Source of the DNA: Ophthalmolycus amberensis
Lineage: Eukaryota; Chordata; Actinopteri; Perciformes; Zoarcidae
Assembly (NCBI GenBank): GCA_024529925.1
Contig: JAFEUB010001017.1
Location: 1,477,001-1,541,000, forward strand
Length of the DNA stretch: 64,000 nt
Reading direction: 5' to 3'
Within the stretch, counting starts at the first letter, position 1; every line of letters starts with the position of its first letter. Below, one piece after another: positions 12,876 through 25,824 of the stretch. Below the pieces are notes generated by a model, which saw only the letters and a program-made list of their open reading frames with translations, was not told the DNA's origin and made no database searches. The position numbers and the translations under genes were made by a program.

Positions 12876-15768
12876 ATTGCTACCAGTGAGTGGTGGATGT
12901 TCCCGTACAAGGTCGCAGTAAAAAGGTGAATCCAGAGACTCAGTGTGATTGGTTTACAGCATGAGAGCTGGTTTAAACTAAGCCAATGAAGAGGATGCAG
13001 TCTCTCTCATGGTTGCTATACTGGAGACGATGGTTTCAAAAAAGTCTCTAAATAAAATGTTTCCTGTGGATCGTTTGGAGATTCACTTCCCGGCTCAAGG
13101 ATGAAGGGGACTAAAATAAAAAAACGTCTTTGTGTGAAGATGAGGTCGAGGGGTCAATCACAGTGCCGTCATGCAAACGGCATTACGCAACCGCATCACG
13201 TTTTTGTCCTCCATATTTTTTACTAAACACAGAGGGCACTGGGTCATAGGAGCCTGCAGGAGAGACAATCGTGGGGAAGTTGAAAGCCGCCTCGTTATTG
13301 ATTATTCAGACAGCTTGCTGCGTGTCCTCAAACCTCCTCATTCTCTCGCTCAGAGGAATGCCCTTGTTTTCTATCCAGAGAATGGGCTTCTGCAACTCCT
13401 CCTGCTTTCCCCTAAAAGCCCAGGGATTCCTCCGATAAGACTGATCGTTATTCTTCCCTAACAATGCCAAGTTTGTCAGAGCGTCCTCTGGGCCCCACGC
13501 TGTCCGTTTGGCCACCGATTGAGGAATTTTTCCACTCCGTGCGTTCCCTCCGGAGAGAGCAGCTTTCTACTGGTCTTGTTTTATAGACACAGGTGGAAGT
13601 GGGTCACCGCAGTGTGATGGTGTTTTTATTATCGAGACAATATTGATGCATCTGCGTGGGGATGTTAATCCGCACGCTGCACCTCTAAGCGAGTGGATTT
13701 ATTTGGGTCAAGATGGTGCTCTGATTTAGCTGAGTGCATCTTATTTTGTGTCGCTGCATGCCTCCCGGTCCTGACATAGATTCGCATAAACGGAGACGCC
13801 GCTGCTGTCAAGAGTTTCCATGCATTCCTCCGCCCTCTCACTGACAAGCGATCACGGTCTGTCAATGCTCTTTTTAAAAATAGCACCGGGTCATCGGTTT
13901 GACGCAACAAGTCGGTCGTTACGCCTCGCCCAGCTGGCTTTGATGCTGCTGAGCAAGAACAAAGGAAAAGCACGTGGGAGAAAGTATGGCGCGTGTTCTC
14001 ACTTATGTAAAACGTCACGCTTTCTGCATGGATTCTAAATAACGTATTACATGCTTTTTGAGTCGGGCCTTAATATAATCAGCCCATCTAAGTTTATCTG
14101 CAGGCCGGACCCGAGCTGAGCGAATGACACCACGGTAATCTGTCTCCAGCTGGAACTCAAGTCCCGCGCGTACAAAGAACACAGTGGTAATAACAAATGC
14201 CGTGTTTGTGGACACGCGAGTCAAAGTGTTGGTGCACGAGCAGAAGTTTTTCGGACCTCGTGTTCACGGCCTGCAATTTGTAATTATCTCTCCGGAGTCC
14301 GCCATTCTTGTGCTGGATTCAAATTGCCAACCTAAGTATGCCCCCATCTACCCGCCTGTCTGTCTATATTTGAATGTACTGATAATGCAAACTAAACACT
14401 TCCTGCTACTGCTAACCATTAAAAGCAACTGGCAAAAACCACGGGGTGGCTTTTATTGTGACGCGGTCACAGGAAATGCCACGCATTTTTCACTGAGGCT
14501 TGCTGCTGACAGTGATTGCTCATCAAAAATGCTTCTACGCAATTATTGGTGCAATTATTAATGAGTGACATCTTTATTAAAACAGGGCGAGTTTGTTTGG
14601 CTGCGCTGTAAACAGACACACCGGTTGCTCTCACGTCATATTTTTCATATAGCTGCTCAATCTTAATGGTTGAGAACTTTTAAACAGACTGCTAGTTTTT
14701 CTTCGTATTTTTAGTCATGCAAAATTCAAATAGGTTTTATTTTTGATTTTTGGAGTAAAGTATGTAAAGTAGTATATCCAAATTCTGAGGAAATGTCTCA
14801 TTAATATAACACTGCGCAATGACAAAACGTCCAAGCTACCTCATCTCAGCCGATTAACACACTCGTTCCTTTTTTCGAATTTACTTTTCAAAGCGAGCCA
14901 TCCGGCCTCCACGATAACAGCAGCTTTTCTCCTTCAACCTGGGAAAGACATTTAGATGCAAGTGACTTCTCCTTGTAGGTGGAAAGCAGCTGGTTCACTT
15001 AACCAAATCAGAGATCAAAGGGAGCAGCGCGGCCCTCCGATTTCTCCACAGCCTTTGAAGTTTGCTGTGTGCAGCCTCAGTTCGGGATAACAGAGCATCC
15101 TGCATCTTATACAAGTCGGCCCAATACAACAGGATGGGAGTGTGTCGTATGCAAAAGAGGAAGATGAGACGCTCATGTTAACTGTCCTATACCCAAGGAG
15201 ACTCCAAAGATAGCTCAGCTTCTACAGGCTGCACATTACCCAGCGATGTGAACAGTGTGAAATACCAGAGCGCTGCAGGCACCTGCGCCACACGCCGAAC
15301 TTCAAAGCGTGAACATCATCGCAGAGTCTCTGAGGGCATGGGACATGTTTACCAGGACACTGTAATAGCTGGAATAATTAGAGCAGATTCATGTCTGCTG
15401 TGAATCACGCAGTCATGAATATTTAGACAAGCTGAACAAATGCGTTTTAAAGGCGCTTTATGAGATTGGGAGCGTTTCTATAAAGTGGTGCAGGATTGTT
15501 ATGTTTTTGTGGGCCAAGCCTGGAAGTTAGCATCGCATTGGGTTCCCTCTGCAAAAAGCCAATTGGATTTTTCCATTGGATTTTGAGTTACTGCAGAACG
15601 TAAGCTCTGTGGCAAACAAAAGTTAATGATACTTGCATATTTTGATAATCTTCACAAATAAACGACTATTTATGATTTTTGAGGCGTGAACAGTAAAAAT
15701 ATAGCTAACAATATGCGACAAACAACAACACAAAGGTCTCATGAATGCCAGTTTTGCACATCGGGGTT

Positions 15769-15817
15769 GTGAAGGCGGACCATGCGGTGTGAAGGCGGAC
15801 CATGCGGTGTGATGGCG
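15769..15817. repeat. Two-copy 20-bp tandem repeat
   Basis: The unit GTGAAGGCGGACCATGCGGT is present twice exactly and head to tail (15769-15788 and 15789-15808), followed by a partial third unit starting GTGATGGCG. Confidence 0.9.
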
Positions 15818-16693
15818 TTTTGTAGTCTCATTAAGCCACTTGTTAGCAACCGCTTTTTTAAGACACTTAAAAGCTCCAAAATTCACGAGTATTTACCGAC
15901 GTATTTTATCGTAGAACAAAACGTTAAAATTTCTTAATAAGCTTGTGTTAACCACAGAACTTATTTTAGGCATCTAATCAAAAAACCCATTCAGAAAACA
16001 TACCGTTGACCTCGAGACGGGGGAGCCGAACGTTAGAAAATGCTGACTCATTTCGGGGTTTTAGGACTCATTCCTGCAGCATTCAATTGCCTCCACACAG
16101 CTCTCAACATGGCGACGGTTGAGCCGGCTCAAATATAGGATTTTATTTTGATGTAACCAGCAGTAATTGCTTGTTTTGAGTCGTCATGGTTCCAGTTTGT
16201 AGTTCTTATTGCCAAGTGGGAGATACTGTCGCGGTTGGTCATGACTTTCCAACAATTTAAACTAGAAGGATGACGTGCGTTCTTTTTTATCACTTGGCTG
16301 CTCGTATTTACGGTCCTTATGGTGTGAACATGAACGCAACATCACACCAGCCTTTCTTGTGGAAAAACCCGGGTTTATCTGTGAACTCTGGCTTAGTGAT
16401 TCGCTTTGGTGAGGCGGGTGTATTCTTAGAAAAACATCAAAACCTGCGATGTCTTAAGAACAAAGTCTTTCCTTAAATATGTAGCGTAAAACAGGAGTGA
16501 ACGATCACGGAGGCCCACGTGCCTTTAAGCAGGCCGGTCAACGGTCTGATCATGAGAGCGGAGGGTCGCTGAGCTGAATCATGGGAACCAGAGTCTGATC
16601 ACCCGTGAACCGCCTCGGCTCCTTATATCACAAAATCATACGACAGAAGCAGAGACACGGGAGGTTTACACTTTTACAGCATTCCTGACCTAG

Positions 16694-16696
<3 letters not shown>

Positions 16697-16725
<29 letters not shown>
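16697..16725. repeat. (CA)n microsatellite
   Basis: About 14 uninterrupted CA units. Confidence 0.9.
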
Positions 16726-16726
<1 letters not shown>

Positions 16727-17205
16727 TTTTCTACTGGTGTTTCTTCTCATGAGAACCGTTAGGCGAGTGCATTCCTGCACAGAACCACATGAGTGGATTT
16801 AGGGTAATAACCGATGAGAGAGTTATATAATGGTTTTCTGCAGTCGGCCGGCCCGTAACCTTTATCTGCTTTATTTACTCTCATGCAGACACATGGGACC
16901 ATGAAGAGGACGGAAATGAACGCTGTCTGTTGTCCTTAGATCAATGTTGGATAAGACAAAAGTTAATCTCCTTATGTTTCTAAATGTCAAAGTGTGTTGT
17001 TTTCACATAGCTTCACAGACATAAAAAAAAAAAGAAAAAAGAAAAGCATCACATTACATGACGTTATTCAAAGCTCTGGTCGTGGACCTTTGGACACCAG
17101 AGGATGTTGAAATATTTAAAGCTTTTATGAAAGAATTTCAAAATGCAAATTCCTGGTTAAATGAGTGAAAACAAACAATACGGTGTTAGTCTGTAAAGTC
17201 CCTTC

Positions 17206-17227
17206 TAGACTAGACTAGACTAGACTA
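17206..17227. repeat. (TAGAC)4 microsatellite
   Basis: Four exact copies of the pentamer TAGAC in tandem. Confidence 0.9.
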
Positions 17228-17424
17228 TAATCTGTAACATTGCTGGCTGTAGTGACGGAGGTGTCTGAGACAAATGTTTGTTTTGGTTTAGTTCAGAGAT
17301 GACGTGACATTTACAGAGAGGACCACGATGCTGACATCAGAGATACAGGGAGGGAATGCTGGTCTGACGACGGCAATATCAGTCGGTCTACAAGACTGAA
17401 ATATCTCTACAACTTCTGGATCAA

Positions 17425-17700
17425 TTGCCATTTGTTACTGATATTCATGGTCCTCAGAGGATGGACCCTACTGACTTTGGTGACCCTCTGACTTTTCTTC
17501 AGGTGCCACCAGCAGATCTTATTCTTTTCACTTATCCTTTGAAATTTCTGAACATCTATGTGATAAATCGGCACAACATTTTGTCCAGATATTCATGGCT
17601 CTCAGAGGATGAATCCAAATGACTTTATTGAGCGTCTCTAGTGCCACAATGACATTTACATTCATGGTTTTGAGTTAAATGTCTTGACATCTATTATAAG
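17425..17700 (+). repeat. Degenerate repeat with 'ATTCATGG...CTCAGAGGATG' unit
   Basis: Two related units are visible. One reads GATATTCATGGTCCTCAGAG followed by GATGGACCCTACTGACTTTG near 17440. The other reads GATATTCATGGCTCTCAGAG followed by GATGAATCCAAATGACTTTA near 17588. A third, weaker ACATTCATGGTTTTGAG segment follows. This resembles a widespread fish repeat built of units of 100 to 150 bp. Confidence 0.6.
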
Positions 17701-18678
17701 CATTTAACACAAAATGTAATTGTTGTCCCCGTAATAACTTTTATCTAGCGCCATCATCAGATCAAAATATCAACTTATAATATAATATTGACTATATTCA
17801 CATCAGCCTCAGTTGTACTTTGATTAGTATTAATTCGTTTGTGCGTATAAGTGATATTACGTAGGTTTTTTTAAGGCTGATATTTTCAGACCAAGGTCAC
17901 TGGTAGCCGATATTTTGTCTTATTATCTTTTAGTAGACTATTTGCGTATTGAAAAATAACAGATCTTCAGTATTTTCAAATAATTTCTATCCTTGTACGT
18001 GTGAAAAAGCCTTTTTATATCAGCCAAATTTATATCATCATGGGACACTGAAACTTGAGGTAAATCAAATGGAGAAATGCGTTTCACTGCACATTATGTA
18101 CCTGTAGCCATGCAGGGAGGAAAGTTCAACATGACAGCAACGGCTTCTCTCTCACCCACTCCCAGCTGTTGGTTGGATTGTACATCCTCTGTGTGCGTAA
18201 TTGGGATTAACCCAACCTCTGTGCATAATTCTGCACGATAATCTCGAGACTACAAGGATTAGAAAGCTAATGTGGAGTGGGGACGTGAAGGGGAAGGGAG
18301 AAAAGTGCACGGAACAGTGTGTGTGTGTGTTGTGTGATAGAGTGTGTCATAATATCGTTCCTGACCGGTACAGGAAAATAGTTTATTCGGTTAGCACACC
18401 TGAATGACGGGAACCATTATTCAGTAAACTAAGGGGCATCAGTGACATACATACAAATACATCTACCCGTCACTATTTCTGTAGCTTCGTCTTCATCAAA
18501 CAAACGTGAGTGATATCGATCTCATCTGACTTAAAGAAAGCGCATGAGGGTATTTTCTATAAAGTCGAACTGCCAACCACAGAGCATGTTCGTGAAGGAG
18601 GGTTAAGCTAACTAACCTACTGCCGCTCTGCTCCTATTGCGTCTATTTATAAAGTTTTACCCCAATACATCTAATTTG

Positions 18679-19733
18679 CTAAAGTCTTAATTTAATGAAA
18701 CATCTGTAAAGAGCGTGAGCGTGGTCAGTCCAGTCCAGTTTATTGTTCAAGTGAACACCCAGGTACTTATACGACTTCACGACCTCAATGTCCAGTCCCT
18801 GGATGCTCACCGGTGTCAGAGGAGGGCGTTTGCCCCGGCGGAAGTCCACGACCAGCTCCTTGGTCTTGCTGGAGTTGATGTGGAGGCGGTTCCGCTGGCA
18901 CCATCCTAAAAAGTCCTGGTTTAGTTCCCTGTATTCTCTGTCGTCATCGGCGGAGATGAGGCCGACAATTGCAGAGTCGTCAGAGAAATTTTGCAGGTGG
19001 CAGTTTGCAGAGTTATGTTTGAAGTCCGAGGTGTAAATGGAGAAGAGGAATGGAGCTAGAACGGTTCCCTGTGGGGCCCCTGTGCTGCAGGACACCCGAT
19101 CTGACTCACACTCCCGTATCCGCACATACTGTGGACGGTTGGTGAGGTAGTCCAGGATCCATGCAGTGAGGTGGTGGTCCACCCCGGTCTGCTCCAGCTT
19201 GTCCCTCAGAAGCAAAGGCTGGATGGTGTTGAAGGCACTGGAGAAGTCGTAGAACATGACTCTCACAGTGCTTCCAGCCTTTTCCAGGTGAGAGAGGCAT
19301 CTCTGCAGCAGGAAGATGACGGCGTCATCCACCCCGATGCCGGACTGGTAGGCGAACTGAAGTGGGTCCAGGGATGAACTCACCAGAGGGCGGAGATGGG
19401 CAAGGACCAGCCTCTCCAGGGTCTTCATCAGGTGGGATGTCAACGCCACCGGCCTGTAGCTGTTGAGGTCCTTGGGCCGCGGGTTCTTTGGTACCGGTAC
19501 CACGCAGGATGTCTTCCATAGCTGTGGTACTTTCCCCAGCCTCAAGCTCAAGTTGAATATGTGCTCCGCTATCCTGCACAGCTGGTCTGCGCAGGATTTG
19601 AGGAGCCTTGAGCTGATGCCATCTGGACCCGTGGCCTTCCTCGCCTTGATCCTCCTCAGTTCATTCCTCACTTGGTTGAGGGACACTCTGGGGGGTGGGG
19701 TGCTGTATTCGTGTTCACATGTGACGTCTTACT
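18679..19733 (-). pseudogene. Decayed non-LTR retrotransposon reverse transcriptase (CR1/L2/Rex1-like)
   Basis: About 350 codons remain open on the minus strand. The translation carries ordered hallmarks of a LINE reverse transcriptase: KATGPDGISSRLLKSCADQL, then RPVALTSHLMKTLERL, FYDFSSAFNTIQP (motif A), STGAPQGTVLAPFLFS (motif B), FSDDSAIVG (the catalytic Y/F-x-D-D box), KTKELVVDFRR and YKYLGVHLNNKLDW. An in-frame TAA lies just upstream (near 19734-19736), and the 3' side breaks off after the YKYLG block. No endonuclease, 3'UTR or tail is joined to it. It is therefore a truncated copy that cannot move by itself. The clade is inferred from overall resemblance and is not proven. Confidence 0.9.
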
Positions 19734-22700
19734 GGAAAAATAATCATCTACTTTTATCTCACTCATGACCTCAACCTCTAACACGATAAAGGACTTTTGC
19801 ATCACTTTCTCTAAAAAGACAATCACTCCCACACATCCATACCAGCTGTTTGTCTCTGTGGACAACTGAGTGAACTCTACACCATCACCAGATCTCAGCA
19901 ACAGCTGGAGGCCCGGCTCCACAAACAAGCTAAAACCAGGGAAAATAAAACCCAGAGATATAAAACTTAAAGAGATTAAACACTGATTCGTAGCGACTGT
20001 ACTGAGTGTACTGACACAGTCTGTACTGATGGTGTAGAATGTAAGCTCTTTGCTGCGCATAAAGGCCTAATGCAGAAAGAAAGAGCCACAATGGAGGTTG
20101 TCTTTATAAACGAGGCTGTCTTAGGGACAGACTTCAGGGCCTGGGTGTGTGTTTAACAGTGGGTGACGGCCCCTCGGGGCCCAGCGAGTGTTTTTATGTC
20201 ACAAGTGTTTCCGACATAAACATCAAAAGTGAGCCGAGCGCTTCCCGGCAGCACCGTGGATGTGTCCTGCAGATATAGGCTCTTTCCCTGACTCTGACTC
20301 AAGTGGGTCTGGCTAATTATAGCCGCTGGCCGCCCAGGACGGCTTCACATATCTGGTGCTGTGTGCTTTTGTCACTCCTCCGCTTCTGACGGGATCCCGC
20401 TGAACAAAGTCCACTGAGAGACAACACCTTGTTTTTTGTTATTCAGTCCGGGCCCGCCGCTGTTTTTGCAATGGAATGTGGCAGAAGGTCACGCAGCTTA
20501 CGCTCAATTTATTGCTGAGTAATGAAAAAGCCACGGTATCTCTGAGCTGTGGACATTTGTACGAGTCGTGTTTTACTGCTCAAACAGCCTTTCGTTGTTG
20601 TGATGATTGATCCGTTGTTGAAAGGACCATTCCGCTGATTTTACAAATGAAGCTCAGCTGTTGAGCTGCATTATGGGTGATCCGGTGTTTTGGAGTAATG
20701 AACGTTTGCAAAGAGAGTGTGGAGTGTGTCTGCAAAAAAACACCACAACTGTGCACATGAAGCTTGTAGCAGAGCAGCTGGGTGGTGTTAAGGGCAGATC
20801 CCTGCAGCCTGGCCCCTCTTTTCTCAATGAGCGCTGTAATCACCGAGCCCGCTGACGTGGAAACCTGCCAGGAGATCAGAGATAGTGAGCGGCGCCCGAC
20901 TGTGATGCTCCTCATTGATCCGCTGCTGTCAGCTGATTAGTCCGCGGTGGAAAATTTCCACCCGGCGCTGTTCACCCGGCCACTGATGTTTGGTGAGAAG
21001 TCAAGAATAACAGGACTGACTCTGGGAAGAAAACAGAGGGATGGGGGCGAGTCAGTTAGAGGTGATCTGTTACAACACTTCTCAGGTTGGAGTGAAATGA
21101 AATCCCTCAAGGGTCAAATGTGGGCAAACAGCCCGCCAACCACGGAGAAGATGATCATGTAGAATATCTAAAAAAGGGCTCCTGCTGTATTAAGGCAAAG
21201 TATATTAAATCAGTGCATTCACAGAGTGTCTGACCGTGAACCTGGTACGTCCTGAGACATATTTTATTGGGGGTGGGCCACACAACATTTGTTTTCGGTA
21301 CGATACCGAGTTTCTCCGTGGCCAGAATCACTAAAAACAGTACCGACATCATGTGGGGGGGAAAGCCACGTGTCATGATTTATGAGGTGAAAGCATCATT
21401 AATAGGAATATATAACACTGTAGGCTATATATGCAGAACATGCTGAGGAAGGCAGGGCTCAAAAACATCCGGGACTGTTGCCAATTATTTCATAAAGAGA
21501 AAATAATGTAGGAAGAACATTAGTGTCCGCTGTGAATATCTCTGATTTCTTCTCACCTTCGTTTACTGAATTATGTTACAGCACAAGACAGCTTTTAATG
21601 CTTTTAACTTCTATGTCTTACCAGACACACGCACACACACGCACACACACGCACACACACGCACACACACACACACGCACACACACACACATATATATAA
21701 CAATATTTTTTCCTGAAAATTGTGGCAGATTTCATCAGATATTGTTTGTTGGAGGGAAACTTGAAGTTTATAAGTTTCGAGTCAAAGTGATGTTAGTTTA
21801 GCTACTACTTTACCCGAGACAACGATGCAAATAAGTCCATAGTCTGGCTGACGGAGCACGGCAGAGCAGGTCTTAGGTCAGATCTTGTGTTTATACACAT
21901 TTAGAGAGCGAGCGCTATCTTGAGGTAACTGTCGTATTAGCTTTGTTTTGCAATTCTGCTCCGCTGAAGTAGTTTCTGTCTTTCTAACCTATTTCCTGAT
22001 GACAAGCGAATGAGTCAGCAGTATCTTCAGCAGCTCATTTACAGTAAGAAGTACTCAGTCAGGACATTTCTTTCTTTTTAATCAGAGAGGGGACAAACGT
22101 GTTAAGATAATCTGATGAAGTCACTGATGCATTCAGTCATGTGGAGAGCTGCTGGAAACATCCCTCCTCCCTCTCAAGTCTCCCTAAAACGTGTAAAAGG
22201 ATTAAATCCGTCAGAGAGAAGAAAAATAAAGAAAATCTCTGTTGCCATTAGGCGTTGTTAATTGATTTCCCCCCGAGCGGAGCCCCTGTGTAGATCAGAG
22301 AAATGTCCGCCATTAGCAGCTGCACTCCGTGGCTTCAGTAGGAACGACACCACCCACAGGTAGGCCGGGAAACAAACCGGCAATTATGAGCGGCAGATCA
22401 GCATGTTCTGTCCCCGGACCTCCTCCCTCTAACCTGGCCTGCTGTCAAGCTGCCCCCCCCCTTCACAATTACTGGCTGTCTGGTGGAGCGATAATCACTG
22501 CAGCAATCAAATCAGGCTCCAGATCCGCTCCCGTGTCTCTGCTCAGTATCTGCCCGGCTGCTGCTGCTGCTGCTGCTCTGATGAGGGGCACGAGATCAGA
22601 ACGGGATGTTAAAGTCTGTTTCAAGGGCCTCATCTATCTCCTCCTCCCTCTGCTGCTCCGTCAGCCAGCATACGGCAGATACACACCGCTGGGAACGGTT

Positions 22701-23980
22701 GAAGGCCTGTCCACACTGTGGTCAGATCCACAGAACAGGAATGCTCCAGTATACCTTTGAAGGTGCTGCATTCAAAATGTCACTTAAAAGTACAAGCGTG
22801 ATATCAGCGTTATGTCACCACACCATCATTACTGATGCACTAATATGTACAGCAGGACTTTTAATGCCCCACAGCGGTTTGAGGCGGAGCTAATCCCAAA
22901 TGCTTTATACATTTACGCGTCATGTTTTTTTATAAATTGATCACATGTTTTGTTTGTAAAATCCTGAAAGTATTCAAACAACAGTTGCCATATGAATGTT
23001 GTACAAAGACCAATGGCCCCTTCCTTCTTCAGACCCCCGTACTTCTGGCGCCCTTGTTGGAGCCACACCTATCCTCAAACACACCCTTCATTTGGATCTC
23101 AACTACACACCTGTTAAGTTTCACGACTGCGTCTTGACCGATTAAGACGCCATCGTGGTGACAAAATCTGTCCACAGTAATACAAACCACAAAAAGGCTC
23201 TTTTTCCAGCGTGTATCGAGGTAATTTTCCATCAGTTGAGATGCAATCTTATTACTACTGCCAAGGAACGAAAAAAACCCATGAATTCTTATTTGTCTTG
23301 GCCCTTAAACAGTTTGGCCCTTAAAGTGGAAAAAACCCAAAGGTGATAACTAACTCTCGTCGTAAACTCTTCATGTGTCCCTGGAATCTTTATGAGTTGG
23401 AACCACTAAACAATCAACGCCTGTTGCCAAACATGTTTGAGTAAACCACAATATAACTCCTGTTGCCGATCATAAAAATGCTCTTATCGCTAATGCTGTT
23501 GCTGAAATACCTTTTCCTCGCTTCGTTAGCTCGAGAACAAAACACTTTGATCCAATTGTGCTGAGGAACGCTCATGAGTAATGCTGCTGGGAACAACAAG
23601 ACTCTGAGATAAGAGAGTGGATTTATCTCGTGGCCCCTAAAAGAAAAAAAAAAGCTAACGTGGAGATGCGATGGAGAGTGTTTGCAGAGTCATGAAGCCG
23701 GGACACTGTGTCATGTGATAAGGCTGTTAGAGAGCCTAAAGTCCCTAAATAATCTGGATGTAATCCCCAGTGCCATTGAGAGTGAAAGAGACACAGAGGC
23801 CCCTGGGAGGGGGGTTGCATAAGGTGATATGGCGGCACACATGAGGGGGAGGGGGCAGTGACAAAGAAAGCCGAGAGCCTGAGTCACGGGGAGAACATCC
23901 TGCCTGCGACAAGCGCAGTGAGGCGTTAAGAGGCTGACTCAGGCCGGTGGGAAAATCGTGTTCTGGAAAACTTCTTAACA
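19734..23980. other. Gene-free stretch
   Basis: No supported gene. It includes a compound CA/GC microsatellite (21626-21691). Two homopolymer-poor, GC-balanced blocks (about 20250-20460 and 22240-22480), one with a TAATTA-type motif, look like possible conserved non-coding DNA. That is only an impression from composition. The 143-codon open frame at 22329-22760 shows no domain and is probably chance. Confidence 0.5.
21626..21691. repeat. Compound (CA)n/(GC) microsatellite
   Basis: Repeated decamers of the form GCACACACAC, followed by pure CA and then a short AT tail. Confidence 0.9.
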
Positions 23981-23988
23981 GTGTAAAG

Positions 23989-24793
23989 CAGTGATTCTCA
24001 ACTGGTGGGTCGTGAACCAAAAGTGGGTCGCGGACCCGTTTTCAGTGGGTCGCGGGCCTTTGCCTGACAAAAAAAAAAAAAAAAAAAAAAAAAGTTGAGA
24101 TTTTATTTTGAAGGGCATTTTTTATGCAGCGGAATTATTCCAGCATTTACGGCACTTGTTCAGTGGTGCAGGAAAAACACCGACCAATGCGTTGTGAATC
24201 ACATCATGTGATGAAGCTCAGCCAATCAAATATGAGTATTCTGACAAGTTTCCTGACTTGAGTGAGATGTACACACACCGTGACACACGGGGGAGAGACG
24301 AGGATACAGAGAGCAGAGCAGGACTGTTGAGCTGTGAGATGTGAAAGTCAAATCATAGGACGATCTCCAAAAGAGAGAAATGTCCAGAGAGACCAGAGTC
24401 ATTAGACTCTGACTGGACAGACTCATAGAGGTGAATTCTTCAAACACTAATTTCTCTTTTTGGAAGATGAGAAAAATATAATATTGTGGATTTTTCACTT
24501 CACCCTGAATGGACTGAGTTTAAAGCTGCAGCGTAATTCAGTGAAAATATTTTTTCTAAATTGAATTTTATTACGTAATTTATTTTTTTATCCAGCTGTT
24601 ATTTTACTTGAAATGAGAAGAACATGTATTCATGTATTTCTATGTATTATTTATAATCCATCCAGTTAAATTTGAAAAATGAGAATAATATTTGTTAAAA
24701 TATAATTGATGTGTACTTTCTTTATTTGATTTGACAGTTGTTTACTACACAGAGCCGTTACTACTACTAGATGTCTTGAATATAGATATACCC

Positions 24794-24841
<48 letters not shown>

Positions 24842-24912
24842 GGGTGGTGGGTCCCGGCTTGTCATTAAGGGGTGATGGTGGGTCCCGCAGCCAGACCAGT
24901 TGAGAACCACTG
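23989..24912 (+). mobile_element. Complete non-autonomous hAT-type transposon
   Basis: The left end reads CAGTGATTCTCAACTGG and the right end, inverted, reads CAGTGGTTCTCAACTGG, giving terminal inverted repeats with one mismatch over 17 bp. A perfect 8-bp target duplication, GTGTAAAG, flanks the element at 23981-23988 and 24913-24920, as expected for the hAT superfamily. The 924-bp interior has a poly-A run (about 24069-24093), an AT microsatellite (24799-24837) and GTGGGTCGCGG-type subterminal repeats, but no transposase frame. It must have been mobilised in trans. Confidence 0.9.
24799..24837. repeat. (AT)n microsatellite inside the hAT element
   Basis: About 19 AT units near the right end of the 23989-24912 transposon. 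It lies in a short inverted context, because CCCAAATTATAT on the left faces ATATAATTTGGG on the right, so the arms can pair. Confidence 0.9.
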
Positions 24913-25032
24913 GTGTAAAGCATCCGCTGGAGTATGACTACACACACACACACATGAGGACGCTCTGTTCTTCGTGTCCATACGTGCTGTTGTTCTTCGT
25001 GTCCATTTTTCATTCCATGTTGTTGTTTCCAG

Positions 25033-25545
25033 TGGCGGAGGAGGAACTCAGATATATTTTTACTGAAGTAAAAGATGCAAAACCGCTCTGAAAATATACC
25101 GCTACCAGTAAAACTCCTTCATTTAGAATCGAGAAGTGTTGTCAGCAGAATGTACTACCGTTATCCTCCACTCTCTGCCCACGTTGTACCGCAACTGCTG
25201 CACAGCACTTTCCCTCCGGATAAATCAAGTTTTATCTTAAAGTATCAAAAGTAAAAAGTCCTCATCATGCAGAATGGCTCCTCTCGTGGTGTTGTGTTCG
25301 ATATAATGTTAAATTATTCTGCTCTCATCATGAGCAAACAAAAGTATGAACAATGATATTGTAGCTTCTCAATGTGGAGCCACTTTAAGATATTTGTGTA
25401 TACTATTGGGTAGATTAGTGGTATAGTACTGCTTCTTATCACACACCACATGTTTGTTTTTATGTAAGTAAAAAGGTATAGTTCAAGTACCTCAAATGTG
25501 TAGTTAAGTGCAGTGCTTTAGTAAATGTACTTATTTACAGATTTT
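25033..25545 (+). repeat. Degraded CAGTGGTGGA-type DNA element
   Basis: It begins CAGTGGCGGAGGAGGAACTC and contains TTTTACTGAAGTAAAAGATG. Near the right side it has AGTTCAAGTACCTCAAATGT and GTAAATGTACTT blocks, shared in order with the copy at 50964-51551. The terminal repeat on the right is lost. Confidence 0.5.
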
Positions 25546-25562
25546 AACCTCCTCAACTCTAG

Positions 25563-25824
25563 CTGTGTTCCAAGTATCGTATTACTTTTAGTACATACTA
25601 CAAAGTATGTACTGTTGCATGTGGTATGCATTTAAATGGGACAAACTACTTCCTTGAACTTTGACCCTCGTGCTCATATATCTGCTGCGAGTAGCCAGGA
25701 AAGCGTGATGGCTTGCGTACTGCAAAATGCCACCGGAGGCAGTAGGACATTCTGGCCTACTGACACACTAAATATTGTTCCTGCATACTAAATAGTATGC
25801 TAGTATGAGTATTGGAACGCACAG
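25563..25824. mobile_element. Probable short non-autonomous DNA transposon (MITE)
   Basis: The left end reads CTGTGTTCCAAGTA and the right end, inverted, reads CTGTGCGTTCCAATACT. The interior has several TAGTATGC/GCATACTA-type inverted motifs. It is about 262 bp with no coding capacity. No clear target duplication was found, so the ends may be off by a few bases. Confidence 0.5.

Larger units (their letters stand above)
1..18678. other. Gene-free stretch with repeats
   Basis: I see no convincing protein gene or structured RNA here. The longest open frames (for example 1552-1950 and 11929-12444) have no recognisable domain and no supporting splice pattern. The stretch holds copies of dispersed fish repeats (783-985, 5165-5335, 5905-6530, 12389-12540, 17425-17700), microsatellites and a promoter-like cluster near 3496-3610, all listed separately. 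It may be an intergenic desert or a large intron of a gene outside the window; the sequence does not decide. Confidence 0.6.

Noticed and set aside
22329..22760. 143-codon open frame on the plus strand
   Set aside because: Its alanine run comes from a GCT repeat and the rest has no family resemblance. Overlapping frames are equally open.
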